NCBI GenBank assembly: GCA_013407085.1
Contig: JACCGJ010014754.1
Coordinates: 1 to 64,000 of the forward strand
Source of the DNA: Atriophallophorus winterbourni
Taxonomy: Eukaryota > Platyhelminthes > Trematoda > Plagiorchiida > Microphallidae
DNA length: 64,000 nt
Direction: 5' to 3'
This document shows, one piece after another, positions 30,669-43,024 of the stretch. The position numbers were made by a program, and so were the translations under genes. The notes below the pieces were generated by a model. The model made no database searches, had not been told where the DNA came from, and worked only from the letters and a program-made list of their open reading frames with translations. The first letter of the stretch is position 1. The number at the start of each line of letters is the position of its first letter.

Positions 30669-31764
30669 TCGAGAGAGAGAGAGAGAGAATTTCGACAGGC
30701 CACCCTTTGGTTACACACAATTTCTGAAATGATGTTTAACTGTAGACAGGTTTGCACAATATAACTTTGCTTATTCACCGAGCCCCAATATCGTGGAAAT
30801 ATTTGACAAATTGGTTGAAACCCTTCAACGGACGGCATAGTCATAAAAATCGATGCAGACTATGGAGGATATATATGCTTGAGAAAAACGACCGAAATCC
30901 ACAGCATGTTAGTACTGCAGAAATTTTGACATGAATATAAGTAGTTCTTTGAAAAACGACTTATCACACAACGGAGATAATACCTCTTTCAGAGGGCACT
31001 TCCGGCCGCTGACCAAAGTGGAAAAATTGCTCTACCGACCTCGGCTAATAGGTTGAAAGATTTACTTTAAAAAAACGATATAGGATAATTTAATTGCTTA
31101 GTCAATGCACTAAAATCTTTTCATAAATTTTTGAATGTTTTCCAATGAATTTTGGTTAGGAAATTTCATACAATAAATAATATTTAGCATGGCTTTATTA
31201 ATCATTTAAGGAATATTGACAAGGAAATTAAGACCACTTAATCGTTCCTTAGGTCTTATTGGGAGAGAGAGATTGTTCAAGATTGTAGGCTACGATGTGG
31301 TGTATGGATTTTGGAAGCCTAAAGTCATTCAATATAGCCTACTCAATTTACATGAAAACAGATTGCGTTATTACAAATTGACTTACCATGAAACTGTTTA
31401 GTGGTCTTGGAACAATGCCTTTCCGTCTTCTTTTATGCGATTGGACTACGGATGTATATGGATGATCTGGATCGATATCTTCTGCTCTAGAACTCGGCCA
31501 AAATTTAGGAATAGGATGGTGAGCAACCAAATGATCCATCCACGCATTCAAAGAATGCCGAATAGCGGGTGTGCAAGAATTGCAAGTTGAAAATTCGAAT
31601 GGTTCCGAATTTGAAGCTGAATTACCTCTGTGAATGCTTGAAGAAATTGTTGGGGATTGAGAATTCTCGATTTTGTGAAACATTGGCTGATTTTCCCGGG
31701 CCGTAAGCACTCTTGCTCGGTTGCTCTCACACGCTTGAGACAGATGATAAAAGGTGGACGACAT
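26119..31764 (-). CDS. SOX-like HMG-box transcription factor, two coding exons
   Basis: Exon 1 (31764-31387) starts at an ATG with an in-frame stop 12 nt upstream and ends at a perfect gtaagt donor. Exon 2 (27291-26119) follows a 'tttcccatcag' acceptor. The phase-0 join gives 516 aa. The HMG box spans about residues 119-190: KRRRKG (basic), RPLNSFM from exon 1, then IFAHYIRRTTLRWFPD, VHISQKVGSYWRNLSE, EGERLRDLHNIEFP and YKYQPKKR from exon 2. The ending YKYQP is typical of SOX proteins, which bind ACAAT-type sites and bend DNA. Divergent points: FMIFAH in place of FMVWS, and Pro in APNVHIS. The remainder is Ser/Pro-rich with a Cys-containing segment (CAFGCRPGDFGC) near the C-terminus. Subgroup unresolved. 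Confidence 0.85.
27292..31386 (-). other. 4.1-kb intron inside the SOX HMG box
   Basis: AT-rich and free of the CR1, RTE and short retroposon copies that fill neighbouring DNA, except for a TA/GA microsatellite. No coding frame of interest. Its low repeat content would be compatible with regulatory content, but no element can be named. Confidence 0.6.
30614..30690. repeat. (TA)n and (GA)n microsatellites
   Basis: About 50 bp of TA repeat (30614-30666) followed after 'gatc' by a GA run (to 30688). Several open frames here on both strands are artefacts of the dinucleotides. Confidence 0.95.
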
Positions 31765-32110
31765 TGATTGGATTTAAGAAAGAAGTGATCGGGATAAAAT
31801 AAGTCCTCCGGTTTCGGCGTTCCTAAAAGTCCGGCACAACAGAACTGTGGGACGATCGGTTTAAATAAAAACGCGTGTGCGTTCTTCCACGGATTCGATC
31901 GTCCGTTGGACCATTCCGATCTCGCCGAGAACGTGACGCGTTCACATGACGTTGATGCAGTTTGTCTGCATGCAACCAACCAGCCAATCATTGGAATCCG
32001 CCTGTCTGGCAAACAATCCACCTCGCGTGTGATGAATAATGGGTGCCTGGACGCGATCGAATCGAAACTCAGTGGTGGCAGGGTTGATCAATCGATCAGA
32101 TTCGTCAGCA
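31765..32110 (-). promoter_or_regulatory. CG-enriched 5' region of the SOX-like gene
   Basis: The 300 bp upstream of the start codon contain many CG dinucleotides ('aacgcgtgtgcgttc', 'gaacgtgacgcgttcac') in otherwise AT-rich DNA, as a promoter/5' UTR might. No transcription start or TATA box can be fixed. Confidence 0.35.
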
Positions 32111-32820
32111 CAGGCATGACTTATGCTCTAATTTTAGAAAAGCCAATTTATCGTGGTGGGGAACAGCCTATACTCATTAAAACGTGACCAACAATCCCAT
32201 AGGCACGACCTAGAATGTTTGTAATTTTCCTATTAGGAGAAATAAAGAAGTTTTAATCTTAAACACGAATTTCCAGAATGGCGTTTAGAAAATATATATT
32301 ATTGAACTAGTACTATCTACACAAAATCATAATTAAAAAAGAGAAGCCCGTGGGCAACGGAACACACTAGGCTGTTCAACATTATCATTTTACTCCTTTC
32401 AAAGCAGTTGGTTCTTGGCATGCAATCCGATCTTGGTCTGCAATCCGGTAAACATATCATTTTTTACTTGATATAAATTAATAAATATATTCATGCACCA
32501 GTTACGATGTAAGTAGACATTTTTACCATGGTGACACAGTCTTGCCTTGATATATTGTTCTAGTTTGCAAAATTAGAGGTGTTACATTAAGGCTAGCATG
32601 AATCGAAAAATCGCTCAAAAATTCTTTGAAGCGGTAAAGAAACAATACTCCGACGAAAAGGTTGCAGCATTCTTCTTTATGTTTCTCGATTGAGGGCAAA
32701 ACTAAAACTTCCGAATAAAAAAACGTTCTAAAATTGAATATGGGGTAATGTGAGGCTTTACTACAAATCATTCTTAACGCACACTTGTGAACCAGCTTAG
32801 GTAAAATCAAATTTAATTAT
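32111..32820. other. Intergenic, nothing recognised
   Basis: AT-rich; frames on both strands are short and without motif. Confidence 0.4.
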
Positions 32821-32825
32821 TCTGA

Positions 32826-35395
32826 ACTTCATAACTCAGGAAGTTGTCTGGTAGAAAAAGCAGTAAGCTTAACAATAACCATAGGACGAAAAGGTATATG
32901 GAATATATATATAAAAAATATAAAAATATCTCAAAAATCATTAGGGACAGTCACATACCGCATAGTTCTTCATAAACTCTTCGAGTTTGGAATCGAAAAC
33001 CTTGACAGATTCCGAGCGTGTGATTTCTTAGGCAAAAAAGTTCCAAGTGAAACAAATTCTTACCGAGAAAAATTACAACGAATATCAAATCGAGAATGTG
33101 GAATGCTTAAAGCTATGAATGTGTTCGTGTTCGAGTAAGGCCATTGGGATTTAGCAAGTGTTTAATGGATGGCTTTCAGTATGCAGGATTTTGAATGTCA
33201 ACATGAGGTCACTACGTAACCGTTGTTGGGTAAAATCGTGTAGGTTCAGTTTTAACATTCGCTCTTTGAAAAGCAAATCTATGTACCGGGAGATCAACTT
33301 TGTAGCACGATGATAAATCCTGTCAAGTAGTTCGATATCCTTCCTCAGCCATCGTGCCCAGGCTTGGATGGAATATTCCATAACAGGACGTATATACGTG
33401 TTAATTACCCGGGCTAGGGTTTCGGGCGTGAAAATTATGAATATTCATTTTAGAAGACTCAAGATACGGCAAGCTTTATTGTACAATATCCGGCAATGAA
33501 GTCCAGGCTTATGGTTAAACGACACCCAGATACCGAGAACTTTTTCTGCAGTGGTCCAGACGAGATCTTGCGTGCCGAGCTGATACGTTTAGTGCAGAAA
33601 TTTTCCAAGCTGCAGCATTTTACATTTCGCAGGGTTAAATGGTAACTCATTTAACTGGGACCAACAAAATAAGGTGCACAGATCCCGTTGTAATGCCATA
33701 CAGTCATTAACAGACCTGACACGTTTCCAAATTTTAATATCATCGGCAAATAGTATCAAGTTGCATCCAATATTCTCTAGTATATCGTTCATATACACCA
33801 AAAATAGAAAAGGTCCAAGCACGAAGCCTTATGGAACTCCACTCGTGACGTCTATTTTTTTAGATAAGGTGCTGCCAACGCGAACTTGGACGTGTCTATC
33901 AGTAAGATAGTCTCTTATCCAATTCAGCAACCATCCCGTTATTCCATAAGCTTCGAGCTTTTTAATTAAGATCGCATGGCTGACTCTATCGAAAGCTTTG
34001 AAAATATCGATGTAGCAAGCATGTAGAAGAAGAAGAAGAAGAGAAGAGAATGACTTTATTCGTGTACACGAATTTTCAGCAATGTACAGCCTCATTTTCG
34101 TCTAGTGCCTTGGTCCAATCCTCAAACGTTGTGAGTAGGTTAGATAAACAGCAACGATTTATACGAAAACCGTGTTGTGCTGCGGTCAAATATTTTGGTT
34201 TTCAAAATGTTCTCTTATGCGCGCAGTCACAATGCGTTCTATTAATTTAGAGATCACCGGAACTAACGTTACCAGTCTATAGTTTGCTGTGTCTGAACGG
34301 CTACCGCCTTTATAAATAGGAGTTATCATCCCTGCTTTCCATTGCGGTGATATTTTTCCTTCATTTAAACTGAGATTGAATATACGAGTGAGAGGAGCAG
34401 TCAAAGCAATGCGACACCCGCGAATTATGGCGGGGGTAATTTTGTCTGCGCCATGGGACTTCTTTTCGTTTAGTTGACAAAGTTCCCGCCCAATCATGTA
34501 TTCGTTGATATTCATTTCACTTAGTAATTCCAAATGTGGCGAATTTGGTGAAGCTTGATATGGGATACAACGCTTAGGATTGAAGACAAATGAGTTAAAC
34601 GATGCTAAAGCATCGGCGGTATCTTGGCCAGTGTGGGTCAATCCATTAGGTGTTAGTACAGAGAATACACCTGGTTTGATCTTTGATCGTTCATTTACTA
34701 TCCTGTAGAGAAGCTTAAGATGCTTTTCTATTCTCTTAAGCAAGTTTCATTGGAATTGCATACAATCTTCTCTTACAAGAGTCGTGACGTGATTCCGAAT
34801 CTTACAGAATCGCTTCCAAGTTGCTTCCGTACCAAACTTCTTATGAGTTACCCAAGACTCTTGCTTAACAGCTAACCATTTCTTGGTTCTACTCTGAATA
34901 ACAAACTGGTTGTTGTACCTGCATTTGTGTGGTACAAAAATCGAGTTTTCGTAAATCTTCGAATTCAGATAATTTAGAAACGAATTGTAATATGAGCCAG
35001 GATCCATTGAATCAAACTCATGAGTGTGTGCATCCAGGAGACTGAAATTTAAGGATTCAAATTGTATTTTCCTTATGACTTTCGTCTGTTCGCTCAATCG
35101 TTCCGCACTACATACATAATCGAACAAAAGCACCGCATGATCACCCTTTCCCGGTGGAGCCAGATATTGTATATCCTCTACTGCTGTTGTCTCAGGCGTT
35201 AAGACAAGGCCAAGGGTTGAAGGTTGGGCAAGATCCTGTCTGCGAGTTGGCTGGTTAACGCGGTTGTGCAGTGAAGCAATTTCTATAACCTTGAATTTAT
35301 GTTCAAACTCATTAAAAATTAAATTAAATCGGCTTGTTTCTATAAAGCCGTCCCTCCTAACGAATTCACAAGAATAGGACCAAGTCATCATATTG
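32826..35395 (-). mobile_element. CR1-like element, family 1, 5'-truncated and decayed
   Basis: The minus strand encodes the end of the endonuclease (GDHAVLLFDYV near 35.15 kb), a linker (AHTHEFDSMDPGSYYN), then RT blocks (YKGGSRSDTANYR, YIDIFKAFDRV, LFADDIKIWKRV) and the C-terminus (MEYSIQAWARWL, RIYHRATKL). It is very close to the element at 55.46-57.75 kb on the other strand. Frames break at about 34745, 34080, 33830 and 33590, and the QHGFRRG block is displaced by a 56-bp insertion. The 3' UTR ends with a decayed TTCTGAG-type tail at 32826-32845. Confidence 0.85.
34026..34081. mobile_element. 56-bp insertion with target duplication in the family-1 RT
   Basis: Compared with the intact copy at 56.5 kb, 61 extra bp occur: 56 bp plus a duplicated 'atgta' (34021-34025 and 34082-34086). 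The insert ends in a GAA repeat on the plus strand (TTC on the minus strand), so it is probably an extremely 5'-truncated retroposon. It shifts the RT frame just before the YIDI block. Confidence 0.75.
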
Positions 35396-38340
35396 AGAAT
35401 GTTTTATACTAAAAATCTGATAATGCAATAAGTGAGAAATTCTAAATATTATAGGAAGCGGTTGCCATCGCATTCTTAAATTATCCAGAATGTTATCCTC
35501 AACGTCGCTTTTTCGCTCGAAGTTTACGCGCACAACACGTCAAAATTTGGTCAAAAATGTTTAAATAATTCAATTTCAATTTGGTGAATTAAAATTTTCG
35601 TATATCCGAGCTGCTTGCTTTTCAGAGAAACGTATTATGGTTCTTGAGTTCTGTGCATTTTGATTTTCGTGAATAAATTTATCAGAAAAATGTTTTGAGG
35701 CAGCAATGTTTCGTTAATCGACGTACGCAAATAAACTTGGCTCAAATTGACCTCAATGCCGTTGATCAATCGACTGCTAATCAGCAACCAAAGTTCAACC
35801 TATGGTATCCTGTAATTTTCAGCAAAACTCTGCAGTTGTCATGGCATCCAACGTAATCGCGCTATGACCAAGTTCCAGCCTGCCAAATCGAAACATGCCA
35901 TCTGAGACATAAATTCAACTTTTATATTTTCATTTTTTAAAGTCAGCGCGTTACTTCCCTCGAGGATTGATATTATGGATCTTATTATACGAAGGTTTCA
36001 TTTGATGTTCTTTGACAATTTCTACATTATTTGCCTTAGTAACGTAGGTAGTGGCGATCGTGTTCTCATCACAGTGAATGCAATCAGCAGTCAAAATCAA
36101 TCCATATTTCCAGAAATAATCACCCGTTACGAGAAATTCCAAGTCAGGCAACTTACAATATTTGAACGCGATTTCGAAGTTTCGCTTTCTCTATTTCCAT
36201 TTGTAGCTGGTATAAAACACAATGAATAGAGGCGTGGTAACGAGTAATTAGTAAATTTGATGTAATTTCACTTGTTATCCTAAGCGGAGTGCTACAAGGA
36301 ATATCTATGTCTTCTTGTTAGCAATGTGAATGGACTTGCACATCTATGGTAAAAAACATGATTGATTGTTGTAAAAGACAAAAGAAAACTAATGTATTGT
36401 GGTGCTCACATCACCATCCCTTACACACCACTACCGGTTTCTTGCTGTTTGCCGTCATCAGATAGATAGAGTAAGATTAGTTTCAAGAAAACTAGTTTCA
36501 AAATCGCAAAATGCTTGTGAGCAATACAGGAAAAACTCGAAAAAGCTGAAAAGGTAGTTTTGCAACATATCTGGGGCGTTAGAATATCCAACAGTTTCTT
36601 GTTGGAATAAAACTGAATGTTTTTTTCAAGAAATTAATAATTCTCCGTAAATCATGATTATTAATCTGAGAGGCAATCGGATATGCGCTGTATTTTTTAA
36701 TAAAATCAATAGAAGAGAAAGTCAAGCAAAATATGATTATATCCTGGCAAATTTATATTTTGTGATGTGTCATTTATTATTGATTATTCCAATTCAAATG
36801 CGAGCATTCGATCGATCGAGACACGGCCGCACGTAACTGATGAGATCGATTGAAAATCAAAATCATTGACCGATTTTCGCCGCTACACTTTAATTGAGAA
36901 AACGGATTTATGACATTAATAAATCAATAATCTTGTCAAAAATCCCCATAACCCTTGTGCTTTATTGCAGAATTTTACGATGTGAACCGTCAATACCACG
37001 TAACTGTTTATTTAATGGCAAATATCATGTATAAATGTCAAAATTTCCACTCAAAGTATTTTTCGAAATTTGGTTTGCATTATGATAAATCATATGCCTT
37101 GAAGCATTTCACTTTTAAAGATGCGTTTACGGATATCGAATTGCTCTGAAAGTGCTCCATAAAAATATAGAAAAAATTTTAGGAATAGAATATTTTCATT
37201 TATTGCAAGCAGAAGTTTACAACAAAGATTTTATTATTATCAAACGATTTTACTCGAAATCGCCCATATGAAAGATCCTAATTGATTCTCCTCAAATTAA
37301 TTGTTTCCTTATCATAGGCGAAGCGTTCTAAATTACTTATCGTAGTCCATTTGACCGATTAATTCAGAGCCAAATGAGGTTAATCTGTCACCAATGCGAT
37401 AATCACAGGGTTATCCTATTTCAATTAGGAGAAATCGAACTTTAACCTAAAATCGATCAAATTTTGCTTTGGGAAACAAATGCTTGTTTGTTAATTTGAA
37501 AGAGATTCAGAGCCGCTTATATAGATTGAAGATTCAATGTTATGTAGATTAACTCCATTCAATACACTGTTGTGAGCCAATAAATTTATGTGTTGAGGAT
37601 TTGTTGCAAACTCGATCAACCGCAAGTTGAAGTGCCTACCATCCACAAATTTAAACTGTCCTTGTTTTCTATTGCATATAAGCTGCTAAAAGTCAAAATA
37701 ATTTCACGGATAAATTTAGCATCGATTTTCGGTCGATGGTCAATCGATATCAACTATCTTCAACGAATAACGGCAAACAGCCAGAAACCGGTTGTGGGAA
37801 CAACAATACAATTGACATTTTCATCAGTTTCAATGAGGATCTAATGTGGACCTTACCAACCATCGGAAATAAGGTTCATCTGTTTTTCCAAAAAAAGTAA
37901 CATTGAATGGACTTAAAAAGACAAAATAAAAAATATCACGGTCAAAGATACACGTTTCACAACCATTAACTGTTTACACTTGACAACTAGAAAGAACAAC
38001 GCAGTATCAAAGTTTAAACAAGCCATTTCTTGAATTAGGGAAGCGTTTCTGGTTGTTGGTTTCAATCGATCATTGTTGACCGTGGATGTACATCACAATC
38101 TCTAGAGCGTTTTAAATGAACAAACAGTCATATTCAAGAGGAACAATCACCCCCAAAGCGCTCACAGCGATAAAAACTTCTTGGTCGATTAATGCAAGTT
38201 GCATGCCTGTGACGTGATTTAACCTCAACAGCTGAGAACCGTATCTGGTCATCCTCATCATTACGGATGACGCTTCACACAGTAATAGGTTAGTATGCGT
38301 GTAGGTCTACAAATATGATTTAAATCAACTGAAGCTTTGC
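35396..38340. other. AT-rich stretch, nothing recognised
   Basis: No transposon protein, short retroposon or convincing frame in almost 3 kb. Palindromic GATCGATC-like words recur (near 36805, 36850, 37735). Frames such as 35975-36229 and 37590-37844 have no motif. Confidence 0.5.
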
Positions 38341-38344
38341 TCAC

Positions 38345-38605
38345 TGGCTTCGAGGATTTACGTTTAAAAAGTTAATACTTTAAAACCCAACAGGATTACG
38401 GTATGAATGAATATGTGAAAAATATAATAGTATAAAAGGAATAGAGAATATCATATGTAAGGCTTGCGTATGATGTTCTTTTCCATGTGTATGTCAAATT
38501 TCGCTTTAAACCGCCAAGCAAGGAGAGTCCACCACATGTTGGAGTAAGGAATTCCAAAGAAATATAGCACGTACGGCGAAAAATGGCACTGAGCATCAAT
38601 ATGGG
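38345..38605 (-). pseudogene. CR1-like 3' end fragment, copy A
   Basis: About 250 bp that align with 38711-38955: both have 'ttcgaggatttacgtt'-type starts, a TAGTATA block, an ATGATGT(G/T)CTT block, and end at 'ggaattcca' or 'gcaattcca', which corresponds to the VWNSLP region of the RT C-terminus. It carries only 3' UTR and the last codons. Confidence 0.55.
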
Positions 38606-38710
38606 AACATGGGACGTAAAGGGATAACGTTGATAAAATTAAACAACGATCACTCTACCAATTATATAAAAGAAAGATGCAGTAAACCCATATCTTTGTC
38701 TAGATAATAT

Positions 38711-39195
38711 CGGGGGATTCGAAGATTTATGGTTAGAAAGCGAACACTGCGCACCATATAAGTATGGTATGGATGGGAATGGGAAAAGTAATAGTATATA
38801 AAAAGTAGCGCACATCAAATTTACGGCTTAGAAATGATGTGCTTCTGCATATGTTAGTTCAATTTTAAACATCGCCATGCACGGTGTCCACTATGTGTTG
38901 TGGTACGCAATTCCAGGAAAACGGCGAAAATCATTACGTGAACTTGGAATGAAAAGGGTTAGGGAATGTTCACATGTCACTTTCTCACCACACACTCTCG
39001 AAACAAATGTCCTACGCCAGACACAATTTTATAAATAAAAATAATATCGCGCCGTATCCTCCTTGGGGTAAAGTCACATAGACGAAGACGTTGCAAACAT
39101 CCAATGCACGGAACATTGCGAACAACCATTACCAGCTTTGTCGCCCTGTGATAAATTTTATTGAAGAGGGCAATATCTTTTCGCGCCAATCAGCA
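38711..39195 (-). pseudogene. CR1-like 3' end fragment, copy B, with RT C-terminus
   Basis: Same 3' UTR as copy A, continuing upstream into the RT C-terminus on the minus strand: KDIALFNKIYHRATKLV and LCDFTPRRIRRDIIFIYKI. 5' truncated at about 39195. Confidence 0.7.
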
Positions 39196-40840
39196 CATAC
39201 CTCTAACATATACTCGGTGTATACCTTCATTATCCTTGTTAATCTTACCAGTGTTAATCTTAAATATTCTACGAATGTTACCTATCGATCTGCTAGTTTA
39301 TCGCTAAACATTCTTGCAGTGAACTGTGTTCTTCAAGCCCGTTAATAAACAATACTCCAAGATATTTTTTCCACAGATATCCATGCCAAAATGTCAGTTA
39401 CTGATCGATACATCGATTGTTCGAAGGTCGATTTCAAACAGGATTTCCTATCTAACATCAAATAACTCTCTTATGAACACGCGTTCATTGATCGTGAACG
39501 TATCACGAACAGTACATCCGCAAGATTTGCGAATCACTTGAATAACTAATCAATGGGAATTCCTTTTAAGCAAGAGAATAAATGAAGAAAAATCTCTATT
39601 TAAAATAATTGAAGATTTCAGCATTGAAATGAAGATTAAAATTCGTACAAATTCTCCATTAAACTGAATGCAACGTAATTTTTGCACCAATGCTGTCAGC
39701 GTTAATGGGGCTGAAAGTTTTACAGTACTCTGAAGAAGTTGTTGGAAAATTAATGGAAATGATCCTGGAAGGTAAATGAATGCCGGGGCAACCTTTAAAC
39801 GCTATTCATAAAATACAACTCAATCTTGATTTATGCAATTTTCGATTAATTTCAGGTTCCTTTTTTAATCATGGCAGAAATTCAATTCTGCGAGAGATTG
39901 GTCACGATGATCGTCGAATGACAATGGGATAATAATAACTATAACTGCGAGGAATGTGATTGTCCTTAAAAGTGAACGATAATCATTTGTCATTCAGTGA
40001 TAGAGTCAAATGAATGGGGAATGTAGAGTTCTTAATTAAAAACAACAGGCGTCAATCGATTCTCTTCGTTATCAATTCGCACAGATTACCACGAATCCCC
40101 ACAGTTGACCGATCACGTGATTCTTCAGGTCAAATACCCCTTTTCTGGTATTATCGATTGACCGACATGTGGTGAAGTTCAAATTTGATAATATTTTAGC
40201 GTGGTTAATGTTGAGTTGAGAGAAAAGTCATAGATGGCAATTCAATTGTAAAAACTCTATAGCATGCAACACGCAATAACAATTTTGTAATAATTGTGTT
40301 TTCCCGGACATAAAAACTATTGACTTTGACATTATTTACATTGACGAGGGCTAAGTGACTGCTATTCTGTACCGTTATATACGTTTCGGTTACCGCGATA
40401 AATCTTTATAGTACTGGGCTTTTACTCCTACCTTTGTGGGACGTTGCTTAAGTAGTCAGTCTACCACAAGTCTACCAAACAACGCTTCATAAATTATACA
40501 TGGAAATAAGCAGGTTAAGGAACGTTAAAGTGCTTAAAAATTCAGAAATTCGATGCAATTTAATTGAAAATCAATGCGTACTGGCCAATATTGAGATATT
40601 GATCAATTACAGTTTTCTGGCCTACTAAACTATGGCATTACTCTTTGTTTTGGATTCAATGAAGTGGTGTAACTGAGCTAAACTAGTACAGAAAATGCTA
40701 AAGAAACCTATAGCGTCATATGGATACTAGCCATGTCTATATAGTTAAGATTTAAACGTAGGCTAACTCATATTCTATCTACAGTAATTCTGATAAAATA
40801 CGAAAATCAATTATTGAGATAAGACAACTAACAAGTGATT
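39196..40840. other. AT-rich stretch, nothing recognised
   Basis: No coding motif and no repeat shared with the rest of the window was found. Confidence 0.45.
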
Positions 40841-40846
40841 CAAATT

Positions 40847-41410
40847 AATTCAAAGTTTTAATGGTCCAAAAAGCAAATACTTCACAGTAACACAGATTAA
40901 AAATATATGGAATGCATAAAGACAACACAAATGTTTTATCCATATGGAAAGTCAGCACGTGTATTCAGGTGCAAGGTTGAATTTGGTCAACATATACTTG
41001 TCAAGTTCAGCCTTGAACATGTTCAGGCTTGTTGCGCAAATGATTTGTGGGGGCAGGGAGTTCCATATAAACAAAATCGGACAGCAGAGAAAAACCTTCG
41101 ACAATTTGATCTAGAGTGTGGAATAATTAACTTGTAGCCCTGCGATGTGCTACCACGTTCTTCTTGCCGTTGAAAAAGGTGTTCAAGCGGGCGATCAAAT
41201 GTATGCAGAATGTTGAACAGCAGAATCAAGTCACCCCTGAGACGACGGTACGAAAAGTCAAAGAGGTTTAGTGTTGCAATCCGCTCCTCGTATGGCCTGT
41301 TGTATAGCCCGGTCACCACTTTTGTAGCGCTGTGGTATACCCGTTGTAGCAAGGTCATGTCCTTTTGTAGCCATGGGCACCATGCTTGAACAGCATACTC
41401 CATTGTTGGT
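40847..41410 (-). pseudogene. CR1-like element, family 5, 3' fragment 1
   Basis: The minus strand encodes MEYAVQAWCPWLQKDMTLL, RVYHSATKVVTGLYNRPYEER, LRGDLILLFNILHT and HSRSNCRRFFSAVRFC, then a frameshift before the stop. The 3' UTR ('tttaatggtccaaaaagc' on the plus strand) is nearly identical to that at 43.03 kb and similar to 58.4 kb. The tail is a degenerate TTCAA(A/G) repeat. Confidence 0.8.
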
Positions 41411-41514
41411 CTGATATAGGTGTTAATTATACGTGAAAATGCAAAAGGCCGTAGGTAATGTTTCTAAATTTAATCCCTGCAGAAGATTCAAATATATAAA
41501 TCTTGATTCAACCA

Positions 41515-41980
41515 CCTGGACTCGTGTTTCGCCCTTATTTGAGTATCAGCAGTGAATATCCTCTGTCTAGGATCAGACTAGAAACCCGCAGCATCATTAT
41601 TGTCGTTCCACAACTGACGGCCTGAGCTACTGTCACCGTTTGACCGATCGCGATTGAACATTCATGAAAGGTTATCCAGGTTGTCACTTTTGAGTAGCGC
41701 TATAATCCCGACCAGCAGGCAGCATCTGTTGTGATCGTGCCAGCTATCCGATCTCCTTGTTAGGTTTTCCCATAAGATACACTGTAAGCTAATACCGATT
41801 ATATCGGATGGGTATTGTTTTTAGGTTATTTTGAAAAGTTCGTTCTTTATGTTTTGTTACTACTCATTAGTACCAAGTCTTTTGAAATATTCACGATGTT
41901 GATCACTACGGTCCACATTTGACGAACTGGACTAGAGTTTCGCCATTATTTGAGTTCATCAGCAGGCATATTCTCTTCAA
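41515..41980. repeat. Pair of about 50-bp direct repeats
   Basis: 41518-41575 and 41929-41975 share 'tggact', 'tttcgcc', 'ttatttgagt' and 'atcagcag' with the same spacing. The sequence between is not a recognised element. Could be ends of a short interspersed element. Confidence 0.5.
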
Positions 41981-43020
41981 AGTTCTTGCTGAATTTTACC
42001 AAGTTTATAGGCATAGAGCCAACTGTAGACCGGTTTATGGAGTGTGGAACAAAATTTTGAAATTTAAAACGAAGTCAATTGAAGTCGAGTTTTCTGGCGC
42101 TTCCGAAACTCTTAAAAGATGGAACATGCATCAAAGAATCCGTCAATAAATACATAGTTGCCTCGTCAGCTTTTCTCTCGCGATCATTATTAAATATTTT
42201 GGTCATTCACTTGCAAAGTTGAGAGAAAAAATTTAATGCTTTAACCAATACCAAAAATTAATTTATCGATCAAAGAAATTTAAAAATATTACAATCGATA
42301 TTTCTTCGAAACTTCAGTGTTTCTAAATTAACAAAACTTTGATCGAAAGGTCGCCTTTCCAGTTGCTTAAAAAATATCTACGATACATAAAAATAAAAAA
42401 GAATGAAGCGCAAAACTTTTAAACACGAAATAGTATGTAATTGTCACAAGGTGTAATTTGATGTGTTTTGGTGTGGAATTATTTCACTTAAGTGCAGTAA
42501 AACAAACGCCAGTGTGAACGTTTAAGGAAGTGTGCTCAGAATTATTTATTTCATAAGGATTTTACGGAAAATTGGGGTTAGATTTTAAAGGAAATTTGAG
42601 TGAGTCAATTCACTTAAGTGTTTAGGAAGAGGTTTTCGTGATGTTTCCTTCTATTTACTAAAAAGAACTTGTATTGTGAGACGTGAGAACGATTATACTG
42701 ATCAGAATAAATGGCAACCTACGTTTACTACGGTATATCACGCACGTCTGTGAAGCACATCAACACCAGGTTTATCAGAAAGTCTTTATATATTCGAATG
42801 AATATAGGAGGCGACTCTGGTGAAGAGCTAGTTCAGAAATTTAAAAGCAAAATTGAAGTTTGAGATGTATGGTGATAAAAAGCAAATAGTTTCACAATAC
42901 CATAGGATATGCGTATAAAATTTATATAAATCGTGCTCTAATGTTTCAATCCATAATGTTCGGATGAGGAGTACAACCATTCCAGACCTGAGAAATGTCT
43001 GTCGGCAATGTATGTAAAAT
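41981..43020. other. AT-rich stretch, nothing recognised
   Basis: No motif-bearing frame. A-rich and ATTTAAA-rich throughout. Confidence 0.45.
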
Positions 43021-43024
43021 GTTT

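Noticed and set aside
30479..30844. Open frames over the TA/GA repeat
   Set aside because: Poly(Tyr-Ile) and Ser-Leu/Arg-Glu runs produced by the microsatellite on both strands.
31548..32187. Frames overlapping the SOX 5' region
   Set aside because: Out of frame with the SOX exon and without motif; probably by-products of CG-rich 5' sequence.
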